Positions 17,774 to 27,224 are shown, counted from the first letter of the stretch. The stretch: DNA of 64,000 nt from Kangiella sp. (GCA_028284185.1 JANQSG010000017.1:282476-346475); one strand, 5' to 3'. Translations and numbers: made by a program. Notes: generated by a model from the sequence alone, not told the origin.

Positions 17774-19273
17774 ATGATTATAGGTAAACATCTTATCGCT
17801 GGAAAATGGCTAACAGGGCCAACCCAATTTACCAGCAAGTTGCTCTCAGGTGACACTTTAGAATTTTTCAATGGTTCTGATGAGCTAGTTAATCAAGCGG
17901 CTCAAGCTGCAGAAAATGCTTTTATAGCTTACTCACAAACCAGCTCCAAACAAAGAGCAGATTTTTTGCGTACCATCGCAGCCAAACTACAAGAGTCCAG
18001 TGAACAAATTATAGCTACCTGCACCCAGGAAACGGGGTTACCAGAAGCTAGATTAATTGGTGAACTGGGGCGTACTACCGGACAAATAGAAATGTTCGCT
18101 GATCATATCGAAAAAGGTGATTATCTTGATTATTGCCATGATCAAGCCTTGCCGGAGCGTGAACCGCTACCAAGGCCCGATCTAAAGCGTATCATGCGCC
18201 CCTTTGGTCCTGTGGCAGTTTTTGGTGCTTCTAATTTTCCACTGGCATTTTCTACTGCTGGCGGCGATACCGCTTCGGCTTTGGCCGCTGCTTGCCCAGT
18301 CATTGTTAAATCGCATCCAGCCCACCCCGCCACTTCCGATTTAGTAGCGCAAGCTATCCAAGCAGCAATTGAAAAGTGTCAAATGGATCCTGGGGTATTC
18401 TCCATGATCCAGGATTCTGGTTATCAAGTTGCACAAAAACTGGTTAGCCATCCAACCATTACTGCGGTAGGCTTTACTGGCTCCATCAAAGGCGGCAGAG
18501 TATTGTTTGATCTTTGCGTGCAACGTCCAAATCCGATCCCTTTTTATGGTGAAATGGGCTCAATTAATCCTGTATTTGTTTTATCTCATGCACTTGCTCA
18601 ATCGGTTCAGTCTATTGCCTCCGGTTGGGCAGCCTCTTTAACACTGGGCGTTGGTCAGTTTTGTACTAAACCAGGTTTATTAATAGTGCCAACAGGAAAA
18701 GATGGCGATCGACTTATTGAATTAGCGCTAAAAGAACTCAAGCAAACTTCACCTGCAGTCATGATTACCGAGTCTATTGCCGAAGCTTTTTATCATGGTG
18801 CTGAAAAAATTAAATCCGAGCAAGACACGGAAAACCTATTGACGCCTGATGCTTGTGAGCGCCAGGCATCACCACAAATTTTTGCCACCACTGCTGAGCA
18901 ATGGCTACAGAATCAGGCGCTGCATGAAGAAGTCTTTGGTCCATTAGGAATCATTGTTCGCAACCAAAATTTTTCAGAAACCCTAGCCATCGCTAAAAGT
19001 CTGGAAGGTCAGCTCACAGCAACGCTCCAGCTTGCAAAAGATGACTATGCACAGGCAAAAGAACTAATCCAAATACTGGAGCACAAGGCAGGGAGAATTT
19101 TAGTGAATGGCTTTCCCACTGGGGTGGAAGTTGCTGATTCGATGGTGCATGGCGGGCCTTATCCTGCCAGCACTTTCAAGGCCACCACTTCAGTTGGTTC
19201 ACTGGCAATACAGCGCTTCTTAAGGCCGGTTTGCTACCAGAATATGCCTGACGAATTATTGCCAACGGTATAA
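17774..19273 (+). CDS. 2-oxoglutarate semialdehyde dehydrogenase (aldehyde dehydrogenase family)
   Basis: A 499-residue NAD(P)-dependent aldehyde dehydrogenase, the last step of the pathway, oxidising 2-oxoglutarate semialdehyde to 2-oxoglutarate. The catalytic cysteine is in VGQFCTKPG (Cys297), the general base in YGEMGS (Glu260) and the oxyanion Asn in GASNFP (Asn154). The sequence style (GEMGSINP, TLGVGQFCTKPGL, ADSMVHGGPYPAS) is typical of the KGSADH subgroup. I took the ATG at 17774, with GGAG six bases before it, over a TTG further upstream. It lies directly after the AraC-type regulator gene. Confidence 0.92.
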   Translation: MIIGKHLIAGKWLTGPTQFTSKLLSGDTLEFFNGSDELVNQAAQAAENAFIAYSQTSSKQRADFLRTIAAKLQESSEQIIATCTQETGLPEARLIGELGRTTGQIEMFADHIEKGDYLDYCHDQALPEREPLPRPDLKRIMRPFGPVAVFGASNFPLAFSTAGGDTASALAAACPVIVKSHPAHPATSDLVAQAIQAAIEKCQMDPGVFSMIQDSGYQVAQKLVSHPTITAVGFTGSIKGGRVLFDLCVQRPNPIPFYGEMGSINPVFVLSHALAQSVQSIASGWAASLTLGVGQFCTKPGLLIVPTGKDGDRLIELALKELKQTSPAVMITESIAEAFYHGAEKIKSEQDTENLLTPDACERQASPQIFATTAEQWLQNQALHEEVFGPLGIIVRNQNFSETLAIAKSLEGQLTATLQLAKDDYAQAKELIQILEHKAGRILVNGFPTGVEVADSMVHGGPYPASTFKATTSVGSLAIQRFLRPVCYQNMPDELLPTV

Positions 19274-19299
19274 TATTTGCAACAATTTGCGGACTCTGT

Positions 19300-20169
19300 C
19301 TATTGAGTCCGCTCACCTTGCAAACCGCCGGTATTGAGCCATAAGACACTAGAACCCTTTTCAATCAATCCTTTGCTGACATAGTCCTGCAAAGCCATCA
19401 GAACTTTAGCATTATATTGTTTATCAATAGCAAAGCCATGATAGGTTTCAAACTCCTGTGCCAACACTAAAAGCTGCGAATTAACTTTAGCGAAACCACC
19501 ACAATGGTAACCTGTTTCCAGGTGCCAATTGGTATGACTTTTTAAATACTGGTTCAAGATTTTTTTAAGGTATTCTGCGCCCTTAAAAGCCGCCACCCCA
19601 ATAACCTGTGAGTCAGGAAAAACTTTGGTCAGGCCTGCTAGAGTGGCACCACTACCCACTCCACAAAAAACATAATCGTATCTTTTATCCACTTCCTGGG
19701 CTATTTCCATCACTCCCTGAACAGCTAATTCCGAAAAACCACCTTCGGATATCCAGTAACTTTCTTTACACTGATCATGGAAACGGTTCCAGTTGGTATT
19801 TTCGCGCAGTTGAGCATAATCGCCCCGACTGGTAAAAAGTAATTGCATACCCCAGTCCTGACAATCTTTTAAAGCAGGCGTTAATTCCTGCTTGGGATGA
19901 GCCCGAATATAGCCTGTGCTTTTAAAGCCAAGCTCCTTAGCCGTAAACGCCAATGCGTGCAGATGATTTGACCAGTTGCCACCCATTGAGACTACAGTTT
20001 TGCAACGTTTTTGCTCCGCATCATGGAATAAATATTTTAGTTTGCGCCATTTATTGCCTGAAATAATAGGATGCAATAAATCGTCACGTTTCATATCAAC
20101 GTGCAGCTGATGTGTATCAAACAATGCCAATTTGATTGGCTCAAGAGGTGAGTTTTGAAGCTTAATCAC
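19300..20169 (-). CDS. PLP-dependent ACC deaminase / D-cysteine desulfhydrase family protein
   Basis: A fold-type II PLP enzyme of about 289 residues. The PLP lysine is in SGNKWRKLKY, and a glycine-rich phosphate-binding motif (CGVGSGATLAG) and the GGNWSNHLHA segment are family hallmarks. Members deaminate 1-aminocyclopropane-1-carboxylate or, more often in marine gammaproteobacteria, degrade D-cysteine. The substrate cannot be told here. The start is set at a GTG (20169) that overlaps the stop of the upstream lipoprotein gene and has a GAG-type ribosome site; a TTG 30 bases further upstream is possible. The two genes are probably translationally coupled. Confidence 0.8.
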   Translation of the reverse strand: MIKLQNSPLEPIKLALFDTHQLHVDMKRDDLLHPIISGNKWRKLKYLFHDAEQKRCKTVVSMGGNWSNHLHALAFTAKELGFKSTGYIRAHPKQELTPALKDCQDWGMQLLFTSRGDYAQLRENTNWNRFHDQCKESYWISEGGFSELAVQGVMEIAQEVDKRYDYVFCGVGSGATLAGLTKVFPDSQVIGVAAFKGAEYLKKILNQYLKSHTNWHLETGYHCGGFAKVNSQLLVLAQEFETYHGFAIDKQYNAKVLMALQDYVSKGLIEKGSSVLWLNTGGLQGERTQ

Positions 20170-20665
20170 ATTGCTCTTTTTCTGTATTCTGTGGCACAAA
20201 TGTTAAGCCGCTATTATCAGTTTCTTGCCCCGTTTTAAATAAAAACAACTCACAATCTGCAGTAAGTCGAACTTCATATTCAGCAGCCAGTGTCGGTGTC
20301 AGAGCATGATATTGATAATAACAAATATTGCTATTGTCTTTATCATGCACTTGTGACAAAGATATGGCCAGCGTTATAGGTTTTCCTACCGCAACTTCAA
20401 TACTCTTAGCGACAGCAGCATCTCTTTGTGATTGATGGTGCAATAACACTCCTAAATAATTTTCATGAGACTTGTTGAGGTTTCTTTTAACCGGACATTC
20501 TAAGCTGCTGTAACCTTCCACTACCAATATCTGCTTAGCAGTATCTGCTGATGGCGTTATAAAATGGATCATGGCAGTATTAATTTCATTATTTTTTAGT
20601 TGAGTCTGATGGCTACAAGCAAATAGTGAAAAAGCAATCAATGCAGAAAATAGTAATTTATTCAT
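20162..20665 (-). CDS. Small lipoprotein of unknown function
   Basis: A 167-residue protein I do not recognise. The N-terminus is a lipoprotein signal with lipobox SLFAC, lipidated Cys at residue 17. The mature part has three more Cys residues that could form disulfides (ECPVK, ICYYQ, DCELF), with a fourth next to the C-terminus, and looks like a small beta-rich envelope protein. It precedes and slightly overlaps the PLP enzyme gene; a functional link is not evident. Confidence 0.7.
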   Translation of the reverse strand: MNKLLFSALIAFSLFACSHQTQLKNNEINTAMIHFITPSADTAKQILVVEGYSSLECPVKRNLNKSHENYLGVLLHHQSQRDAAVAKSIEVAVGKPITLAISLSQVHDKDNSNICYYQYHALTPTLAAEYEVRLTADCELFLFKTGQETDNSGLTFVPQNTEKEQCD

Positions 20666-20769
20666 AAAGGTTATTTATTAAGATTTATGCCATTACCTTA
20701 ACCTTAAAACTCAAACCTAAATAGCACAAAAGTATCAATTTAAAAATCTTTTACTTATATTCGACATAA

Positions 20770-20796
20770 GAAAACCGGCTCAATTGAGCCGGCTTA
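20770..20796 (-). terminator. Terminator downstream of pstS
   Basis: The perfect palindrome CCGGCTCAATTGAGCCGG is followed on the minus strand by TTTTCTT. It lies 54 bases beyond the pstS stop. Confidence 0.7.
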
Positions 20797-20846
20797 GAAA
20801 AGGACTTTATGACTTAAAGCCCTATTAATAAAGTATAGAGGGCAAA

Positions 20847-21809
20847 TTACTTCATTAATTTTTTAAGTTGCTTTTCAGCAACTTTTGCAGGCAATGGAAT
20901 ATAACCGTCTTTAACTACCACTTCCTGACCTACTTTAGAAAGCACCATTTTCAAAAACTCAATTTCAATTGGCGCTAAAGGCTTGTTAGGATGCTTATTG
21001 ACGTAAACGTACAATTGACGACCTAGTGGGTAATCACCAGAAACAGCATTTTCTGGGGTAGCGTCAACAAAAGGCTTACCTGCTTTTTTAGTTAAGGCAA
21101 CCGCTTTCACGCCAGAAGTCTTGTAACCAATACCAGAATAACCAATACCGTTTTTAGATAAACTTACTGATTGAACTACAGAAGCAGAACCAGGTTGTTC
21201 ATTTACCGTATTCTTGAAATCACCTTTACAAAGAGCTTTTTTCTTGAAGTAACCGTAAGTACCTGATACCGAGTTACGACCATACAATTGGATATCACCA
21301 ATAGCGTTAACGCCTAACTCGCTCCAGTCAGCAATATCACCTTCTGCGCCGCATTTACGGGTAGAAGAGAAGATAGCATCAACTTGAGGAATGGTTAAAC
21401 CTTCAATTGGATTATCTTTATGTACATATACCGCTAAAGCGTCAATGGCTACGGCGATAGGAGTTGGTTTGTAACCGTGTTTCTTTTCAAAAGCTTCTAA
21501 CTCTTTGTCCTTCATTTTACGGCTCATAGGACCAAAGTTTGAAGTACCCTCAGTTAAAGCTGGTGGTGCAGTAGAAGAACCCGCTGCTTGAATTTGGATG
21601 TTAACATTTGGATATTGACGCTTGAACTCTTCAGCCCATAGAGTCATCAAATTAGCCAAAGTATCAGAGCCTACCGAAGAAAGGTTGCCTGAAATACCAC
21701 TGGTTTTTTTGTAAACATTTAAGTTTTCATCAACCTTTGCCCCAGCGAAAGCGCCTAAAGAAAAGGTTGATACTGCCGCCACTAAGGCAGCTTTTTTGAA
21801 TAAATTCAT
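20847..21809 (-). CDS. pstS: Phosphate ABC transporter substrate-binding protein PstS
   Basis: A 320-residue periplasmic phosphate-binding protein. The N-terminal signal ([13 protein letters not shown], cleaved after AFA) is followed by a PBP fold with the phosphate-contacting segments [28 protein letters not shown] and [12 protein letters not shown]. It delivers phosphate to the PstCAB permease encoded 2-10 kb away on the same strand. It has its own Pho box immediately upstream and its own terminator, so it is a separate Pho-regulated unit. Two unrelated genes separate it from phoR. Confidence 0.95.
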   Translation of the reverse strand: MNLFKKAALVAAVSTFSLGAFAGAKVDENLNVYKKTSGISGNLSSVGSDTLANLMTLWAEEFKRQYPNVNIQIQAAGSSTAPPALTEGTSNFGPMSRKMKDKELEAFEKKHGYKPTPIAVAIDALAVYVHKDNPIEGLTIPQVDAIFSSTRKCGAEGDIADWSELGVNAIGDIQLYGRNSVSGTYGYFKKKALCKGDFKNTVNEQPGSASVVQSVSLSKNGIGYSGIGYKTSGVKAVALTKKAGKPFVDATPENAVSGDYPLGRQLYVYVNKHPNKPLAPIEIEFLKMVLSKVGQEVVVKDGYIPLPAKVAEKQLKKLMK

Positions 21810-21889
21810 TACGAACTCTCCAACTACTATATAAAATTAACAGACGCGATAATTATGAGGGGAGAATATGAAAAGGATGTTACTGCAAT

Positions 21890-21907
21890 ATGACGGTTTT
21901 ATGACAA
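21890..21907 (-). promoter_or_regulatory. Pho box upstream of pstS
   Basis: On the minus strand TTGTCAT and CCGTCAT are separated by AAAA, two 7-mers 11 bases apart as in the PhoB consensus. A weaker third 7-mer (CAGTAAC) follows, then TATTCT ten bases further as a possible -10. Confidence 0.85.
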
Positions 21908-21991
21908 TATTAAATCTTTATAACTAGCCAAGTTTGATAGATTTATAGTATAAATAGCAAAGATAAATTAACATCTTTATGGAATTTATGC

Positions 21992-22786
21992 ATGCTTCCT
22001 AGAAAATATAGAAAAAAGTCTTTTCTAAAATTTTCGTGTTCAGTAGATACCAATAAACTTTTAGAAGAATATAGATCAATTCCTGACTCAGCGTGGGGAA
22101 GTTCATACTGGGGTAATATTCATTGTTCTGTCGGAATGCTCTTATTGCGAGGAGGGAAACAAGGTACTGAGCATGATTTTTTCAGTGAATTAGTACACGA
22201 TAAACCCATTCTTGACGAACTTCCATATATAAAACACCTAATTAGCGAAGAAGGGCCCTTTGGGAAAGCTGGTTATGCTTTTATTTTTCGATTAGAACCT
22301 AATGGAGTCTCTCTAAAGCATCGAGATATGATTAAAAAATGGGAAAATATGTATAGAATTCATGTTCCTATTATTACCAATGATGGCGCTTTTTTAATAG
22401 CTAACGAAAAATCTCAACACTTTAGTTTGGGATCTGCTTGGAGTTTTGATAACCAGTCTGATCATGGGGTTGTAAATGGTGATCAGGAAAGGGTGCATTT
22501 AATTTTTGACGTTGAATTTAATCCAAAACTAGCTAGAGCTATTGATAGCGCTAAATTTATTGAAGGTAAACGAATAAAAAAACATATAATTACCATTTCT
22601 AAAGAAAATAAAGCCAGAGCTTCTTATCCTGGCGATCAAGTAATGAAAAATGCTATTCTCGACTTACGTCAAAGAGGTGCCAATGAGTCCCAAATCGCCG
22701 ATTTCTTTAACGCCAAAAATATTCCAAGTAAATCTTACCCTGCAAAGCCTTGGGATAAAGAAATGATTCTGTCTTTATTAAATTAA
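21992..22786 (+). CDS. Aspartyl/asparaginyl beta-hydroxylase-like protein with recombinase-like C-terminal helix-turn-helix
   Basis: A 264-residue predicted Fe(II)/2-oxoglutarate oxygenase. Residues about 95-180 carry the Asp/Asn beta-hydroxylase pattern: HRDMIKKW (HxD metal ligands), RIHVPIITN, WSFDNQSDHGVVN (distal His) and RVHLIFDVE (the 2-oxoglutarate-contacting Arg). After about residue 205 a short domain (DLRQRGANESQIADFFNAKN, then IPSKSY and KPWDKEMILSLL) resembles the helical linker of serine recombinases that recognises DNA, but here no catalytic recombinase domain exists. The gene is more AT-rich to the eye than the surrounding pst/pho genes. It converges on a methyltransferase gene seven bases away. 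The substrate is unknown: a peptide side chain or a small molecule. Confidence 0.7.
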   Translation: MLPRKYRKKSFLKFSCSVDTNKLLEEYRSIPDSAWGSSYWGNIHCSVGMLLLRGGKQGTEHDFFSELVHDKPILDELPYIKHLISEEGPFGKAGYAFIFRLEPNGVSLKHRDMIKKWENMYRIHVPIITNDGAFLIANEKSQHFSLGSAWSFDNQSDHGVVNGDQERVHLIFDVEFNPKLARAIDSAKFIEGKRIKKHIITISKENKARASYPGDQVMKNAILDLRQRGANESQIADFFNAKNIPSKSYPAKPWDKEMILSLLN

Positions 22787-22793
22787 ATATCTA

Positions 22794-23471
22794 CTACATT
22801 ATTTTTTGTAAAAAGGCCATTGGAGAAAAAGATAATAAATGTAGTTCTTTACTTCGATCAACCCTAAATTGATTGTTTGCTTTCATAAATTTTTGTACTG
22901 CTGCGGTTGGCCCAGGTCCAAACTCGGGCCAAGCGGGATAGTAGTCAAAGCACGTATCTTCTGCAATAATGTAATTATTCTTTGTAACAAATTTAGAATA
23001 CTCTTTGAGCTCTCGTAATTTATATTGAGCTGAATGATCAGAGTCCAAAATAACAGTAACTGATTTTGCTTTACTAGCTTCAGCAGTAAGATAATCTAGT
23101 ACTTTCAGTTCAACTGAACTACTTTCAATGTATTCAATTCTTGGATGCTGAGGTAAATTTTTCTGTAATTTTAGATCTATACTTATAACTTTCCCTTTAC
23201 CCATCATATCAAACATATTTGCAAAAAATAATGCCGAGCCACCAAACAGTGTACCTGTTTCAATTAATAAATCTGTCTTTAATGAATGCATAATTTCTTG
23301 ATAAACCCACATGTCCATAGGGCATTTTGCTGCATTAATTCCCATCCAATTAGTCTTTTCGTATGTTTTTTGCCTAAAGTATAAAATGTTCACTAATCGA
23401 ACCATTTCTCGAGCATCTTCAAGAGTAATGTTATCTCTATCTATAACAAGTTTATTCATTGTTTTGTACAA
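22794..23471 (-). CDS. CmcI-family (cephalosporin hydroxylase-like) SAM-dependent methyltransferase
   Basis: A 225-residue protein resembling CmcI/rhamnosyl O-methyltransferases. It has an SAM-binding Rossmann core: LLIETGTLFGGSALFFANM as motif I, KVISIDLK as the acidic loop, VILDSDHSA as the metal/catalytic region, and the IAEDTCFDYY and GPGPTAAVQKFM segments characteristic of the family. It likely O-methylates a sugar or secondary metabolite hydroxyl with a divalent metal. The preferred start may be the second Met (MNKLV). It is convergent with the beta-hydroxylase gene and is an outlier inside the phosphate regulon. Confidence 0.78.
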   Translation of the reverse strand: MYKTMNKLVIDRDNITLEDAREMVRLVNILYFRQKTYEKTNWMGINAAKCPMDMWVYQEIMHSLKTDLLIETGTLFGGSALFFANMFDMMGKGKVISIDLKLQKNLPQHPRIEYIESSSVELKVLDYLTAEASKAKSVTVILDSDHSAQYKLRELKEYSKFVTKNNYIIAEDTCFDYYPAWPEFGPGPTAAVQKFMKANNQFRVDRSKELHLLSFSPMAFLQKIM

Positions 23472-23560
23472 ATCTGATTAATATATTTCAATCTGCATAA
23501 TACCTTAAATTTAGCTTTACTTTAACGATAATAAGGTTCTAAAAGTGAAATTTTACTGGT

Positions 23561-24847
23561 TTAGGCTTTACTAAAGTAACAATAAAAACAACTACCTTTG
23601 CCAATTGTACTTTCAATTTTCAATTCAGCATTATGGTATTCAAGCACGTGTTTTACGATGGCTAAACCCAAACCAGTTCCGCCCTGTGCACGATTACGCC
23701 CTGGATCCACGCGATAAAAACGCTCGGTTAAACGAGGAATATGGCGAGCATCTATGCCTGGCCCATTATCTTCTACTTTGACGATGTAATGGGTTTGATC
23801 TTCTTGCCAGTAAATATTGATTTTCCCACCGACTTGGGTATATCGAATCGCATTAAATACTAAATTGGAAAAGGCACTTCTTAACTGTTTTTCAGAAGCT
23901 TTTAAGGTTGCCTTAGTGTGCGAATGAAACAGAATCTGTTGATTTTTATCACCGCTAAGCGCTCTGGCTTCTGCACAAATGGTATCCAGTAAAAGGTTGA
24001 TATCCAGTTCTTTATGACCATTAGTATCGATTTTGGAGTCAAGCTTGGAAAGTAACAATAAGTCATCCACCAGATGCCCCATATTTAAAGCCTGCTGGCG
24101 CATCATCTTTAGTGGTTTTGCTACTGACTCCAGATGGGGGTTAACTTCAGGATCAAGCATTTCCAAGTAACCTGAAATCACCGTTAATGGTGTTCTTAAT
24201 TCATGAGAAACATTAGCTACAAAATCCTGACGAACCCTTTCTAAATGGTGTTTTTCAGTAACATCCCGCACCATCACCAGACGCTGCCCTTCGTTATATG
24301 ATGTAATCTGGATGTTTAAAATTTTCTCATCATTAATAGGCGAGGGAATCATCAATGGTTTTTCATAGTCACGCACTTTTTCATACTCAATAAAATCAGG
24401 GTGTCGCAACAGATTAAACAAACGCTGACCAATATCCGAACCCGACTTCAGGCCCAATAAAGCTTCTGCTGCTTTATTAAACCAGCGGATTTCTCCCTGA
24501 TTGCTGATGATCAAAACACCATCCTTTAAAGCACGAGTGGAGGCTCTAAACTCCGAAATAATATCCTGTAGTTTTCTTTTTTCTTTACGGTTTTGACGTT
24601 GTAGCGAATAAAAAGAATTAAATATTTCTCCCCAGACTCCTGGAGCTGATGGTGGATAGAGTGCTTTTGATTTGGTTAACCAGCGAAATAAACGCGATAG
24701 TTGAATCAGGTTCCAACAGAGGTAAGCAAAAATAATAACTGCTATAACTTCAAGTGTTCGCTCAAACAAGGAGCCAATAAGTGCAGCGACAAAAGTTACG
24801 AAAGCCAGTACCCAAAACTCTGCCTGCCAGTAACGACTACCCCACAT
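23561..24847 (-). CDS. phoR: Phosphate regulon sensor histidine kinase PhoR
   Basis: A 428-residue membrane sensor kinase. Two N-terminal helices (about residues 8-45) and a basic linker precede a PAS domain (about 95-190). HisKA follows with the phospho-acceptor in NVSHELRTPLTV, then HATPase_c with the N box (NLVFNAIRYT), G1 (DNGPGI) and G2 (GGTGLGL). It phosphorylates PhoB under phosphate limitation and is restrained by Pst/PhoU. It is the last gene of the pstCAB-phoU-phoBR operon, 12 bases after phoB. Confidence 0.96.
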   Translation of the reverse strand: MWGSRYWQAEFWVLAFVTFVAALIGSLFERTLEVIAVIIFAYLCWNLIQLSRLFRWLTKSKALYPPSAPGVWGEIFNSFYSLQRQNRKEKRKLQDIISEFRASTRALKDGVLIISNQGEIRWFNKAAEALLGLKSGSDIGQRLFNLLRHPDFIEYEKVRDYEKPLMIPSPINDEKILNIQITSYNEGQRLVMVRDVTEKHHLERVRQDFVANVSHELRTPLTVISGYLEMLDPEVNPHLESVAKPLKMMRQQALNMGHLVDDLLLLSKLDSKIDTNGHKELDINLLLDTICAEARALSGDKNQQILFHSHTKATLKASEKQLRSAFSNLVFNAIRYTQVGGKINIYWQEDQTHYIVKVEDNGPGIDARHIPRLTERFYRVDPGRNRAQGGTGLGLAIVKHVLEYHNAELKIESTIGKGSCFYCYFSKA

Positions 24848-24859
24848 AAAATTTAAACC

Positions 24860-25552
24860 TTATTTAGAAGAAAAACGATAACCAGAACCTCTTACCGTTT
24901 GCACATAACTTTCAACCTCAAAAGGTGCTAAAGCTTTTCTTAAGCGACGAATATGCACATCAACAGTTCTTTCTTCAACTACTACCTGCTGGCCCCAAAC
25001 AGAATCCAGTAATTGATTGCGTGAAAAAACCCGACCGATATTACTCATAAAAAAGTGTAATATTTTATATTCAGTAGGTCCCAGATGAATTTCTTCACCC
25101 TTGATCAGCACTCGATGACCCGCAGTATCAATGGAAATATCACCATGTTGCAACTGTTCGCTGGCTTTATTGATCGCACCACTACGTCTTAATACAGCCT
25201 GCACCCGCGCTAACAGCTCTCTTGGTGAAAATGGTTTTACCACATAATCATCAGCACCTGCTTCCAGGCCCTGAACTCGATCATCTTCTTCACCACGAGC
25301 GGTTAATATAATCACTGGCAAATGTTGGTTCACTGGATCTTTTTTAAGCTTTTTGGTGAATTCAATCCCTGATGCACCTGGCAGCATCCAATCCACCAAA
25401 AACAGATCTGGCTGGAAACCTTCTTTCAATAGCCCAAAAACCCGCTCCGCTGTCGCAGCCTGCTCAACTTCATAACCAGCCTGCTCTAGGCAAAAAGCCA
25501 GCATTTCGCGAATATCACGCTCATCTTCCAGAATTAAAATTTTTGTGCTCAT
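24860..25552 (-). CDS. phoB: Phosphate regulon response regulator PhoB
   Basis: A 230-residue OmpR/PhoB-type regulator. The receiver domain has the acidic pair (LEDERDI), the phospho-acceptor in LFLVDWMLPG, the switch Thr in ILTARG and the Lys in VVKPFSP. The C-terminal winged HTH (about 130-228) ends VRGSGYRF. It binds Pho boxes; such boxes are visible before pstS and the porin gene. Gap to phoU is 20 bases. Confidence 0.97.
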   Translation of the reverse strand: MSTKILILEDERDIREMLAFCLEQAGYEVEQAATAERVFGLLKEGFQPDLFLVDWMLPGASGIEFTKKLKKDPVNQHLPVIILTARGEEDDRVQGLEAGADDYVVKPFSPRELLARVQAVLRRSGAINKASEQLQHGDISIDTAGHRVLIKGEEIHLGPTEYKILHFFMSNIGRVFSRNQLLDSVWGQQVVVEERTVDVHIRRLRKALAPFEVESYVQTVRGSGYRFSSK

Positions 25553-25572
25553 GAATAAAAATCCTGATTATT

Positions 25573-26307
25573 TTACTGCACTTGTTTAGCACGACGACGC
25601 ATATCATCCCAACTCATATGACGCACATCCTGCCCCTGTACCAAATAAACTACGTATTCACAAATGTTATTAGCATGATCGCCAATACGCTCCAATGCTC
25701 GAGCCGCCCACATCATATCCAGAACTTCTGAAATACGACGTGGTTCTTCCATCATATAAGTAATCAATTGGCGGGATATCGAATCATATTCATCATCGGC
25801 CTGATCATCCAGCTTGGCTACTTGTAAAGCGGTATCCACATCCATACGAGCAAAAGCATCTAAAGCACCGTGCAACATTTTCTTCACATGGTTACCTAAA
25901 TGCTGCATAGCACCATATTGTAGTTTGCCATCCAAAGGATTAGTACGCTTAGAGGCCACATCTTTACTCAAGCGAGCAATTTTCTCCGCTTCATCACCAA
26001 TACGCTCCAAATCCGTAATAGTCTTTAACACCGTTACAATCAAACGCAAATCACCTGCTGCCGGTTGGCGCTTGGCTAAAATTTTAGTACAGCCGTCATC
26101 GATTTGAATTTCAAGTTCATTCACTTTTTCATCAGCACCAATTACTTCTTCAGCCGCCGACTCATTGTGTTCAATAAAAGCATCCAAAGCTTTATTCATC
26201 TGTTCTTCCACTAAACCGCCCATGGTCAAAACTTCTTCCCGAATATTTTCCAGATCAGCATTGAACTGCTGTGAAATATGTTGACCTACTTGTTCGATAT
26301 CCATCAT
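25573..26307 (-). CDS. phoU: Phosphate signalling protein PhoU
   Basis: A 244-residue all-helical protein made of two PhoU repeats, each with the metal-binding acidic pattern (EVIGADEKVNELEIQIDD, then DERIGDEAEKIA-like LERIGDEAEKI; second copy LDDQADDEYDSI and LERIGDHANNI). It relays the transport state of PstCAB to PhoR and keeps signalling off when phosphate is plentiful. Two adjacent ATGs exist; the first has GAGG eight bases upstream. It sits between pstB and phoB in the same operon. Confidence 0.97.
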   Translation of the reverse strand: MMDIEQVGQHISQQFNADLENIREEVLTMGGLVEEQMNKALDAFIEHNESAAEEVIGADEKVNELEIQIDDGCTKILAKRQPAAGDLRLIVTVLKTITDLERIGDEAEKIARLSKDVASKRTNPLDGKLQYGAMQHLGNHVKKMLHGALDAFARMDVDTALQVAKLDDQADDEYDSISRQLITYMMEEPRRISEVLDMMWAARALERIGDHANNICEYVVYLVQGQDVRHMSWDDMRRRAKQVQ

Positions 26308-26355
26308 TTAAATACCTCTACTTTATAATTCAGTTCGCATTTCCTAATTTCAGGA

Positions 26356-27204
26356 TCAGCCGTAACGACCCGTAATATAATCTTCAGTTTTCTTTTGTGT
26401 CGGGTTAGTGAAAATCTTATCCGTATTATCAAACTCCACCAAGTCACCAATATACATAAAGGCGGTATAATCGGAAACGCGCGCTGCCTGTTGCATATTA
26501 TGAGTTACAATAACAATCGTATAGTCTTTTTTAAGGTCATGGATCAACTCTTCAATTTTTAAGGTTGAAATTGGATCCAGCGCTGAAGCAGGCTCATCCA
26601 GCAACAAAACTTCGGGTTGTACCGCAATAGCACGAGCGATACACAACCTTTGCTGCTGACCGCCAGACATACCAAGTGCATTATCATGCAAACGATCTTT
26701 GACTTCATCCCACAAGGCAGCGCCTTTTAAGGCCCATTCAACTACTTCATCCAAAGTGCGTTTTTTATTAATCCCCTGCAAACGCAAACCGTAAGCAACA
26801 TTTTCGTAAATGGACTTAGGGAAAGGGTTTGGCTTCTGAAATACCATACCCACATTACGACGCAATTCAGCAACATCCAAACCTGGCTGATAAATATTTT
26901 TATCAGCCATACGAATTTCACCACTAATATGCGCAATATCCACTAAATCATTCATACGGTTAAAACAGCGCAATAAGGTGGATTTACCACAACCCGAAGG
27001 ACCGATAAAAGCAGTTACTTTCTTCTCAGGAATTTGTAAATCAATATCGTATAACGCCTGCTTATCGCCATAAAATAAATTCAGCTTTTCAACTTCAATG
27101 GCAATTTTTTCGTTCGCTAAAGGATTGCTATTAGTCATAGCGGCCTCTGGTTTATTTTCCGTCGTTTGTTCATCAGTAACTTTTGTTTCAGTAACTTCAA
27201 TCAT
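26356..27204 (-). CDS. pstB: Phosphate ABC transporter ATP-binding protein PstB
   Basis: A 282-residue ABC ATPase. Walker [11 protein letters not shown]-loop region [12 protein letters not shown], signature [10 protein letters not shown], Walker [12 protein letters not shown] and the switch His in VTHN are all present. It energises phosphate import with PstA and PstC. The first 22 residues are a hydrophilic extension; a second ATG at 27138 with AGAGG six bases before it would give the usual 260-residue length. I kept the first ATG because GGTGA precedes it and it follows pstA by only 20 bases. Confidence 0.96.
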   Translation of the reverse strand: MIEVTETKVTDEQTTENKPEAAMTNSNPLANEKIAIEVEKLNLFYGDKQALYDIDLQIPEKKVTAFIGPSGCGKSTLLRCFNRMNDLVDIAHISGEIRMADKNIYQPGLDVAELRRNVGMVFQKPNPFPKSIYENVAYGLRLQGINKKRTLDEVVEWALKGAALWDEVKDRLHDNALGMSGGQQQRLCIARAIAVQPEVLLLDEPASALDPISTLKIEELIHDLKKDYTIVIVTHNMQQAARVSDYTAFMYIGDLVEFDNTDKIFTNPTQKKTEDYITGRYG

Positions 27205-27224
27205 TTTTTCACCATCAAAGTTGA

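Noticed and set aside
19289..19312. Inverted repeat GCGGACTC / GAGTCCGC between convergent genes
   Set aside because: No T tract follows on either strand and one arm lies in coding sequence, so I did not call it a terminator.
21992..22786. Reading the beta-hydroxylase-like gene as part of a serine recombinase mobile element
   Set aside because: Only the short C-terminal segment resembles a recombinase; there is no catalytic serine domain and no flanking repeats were seen.
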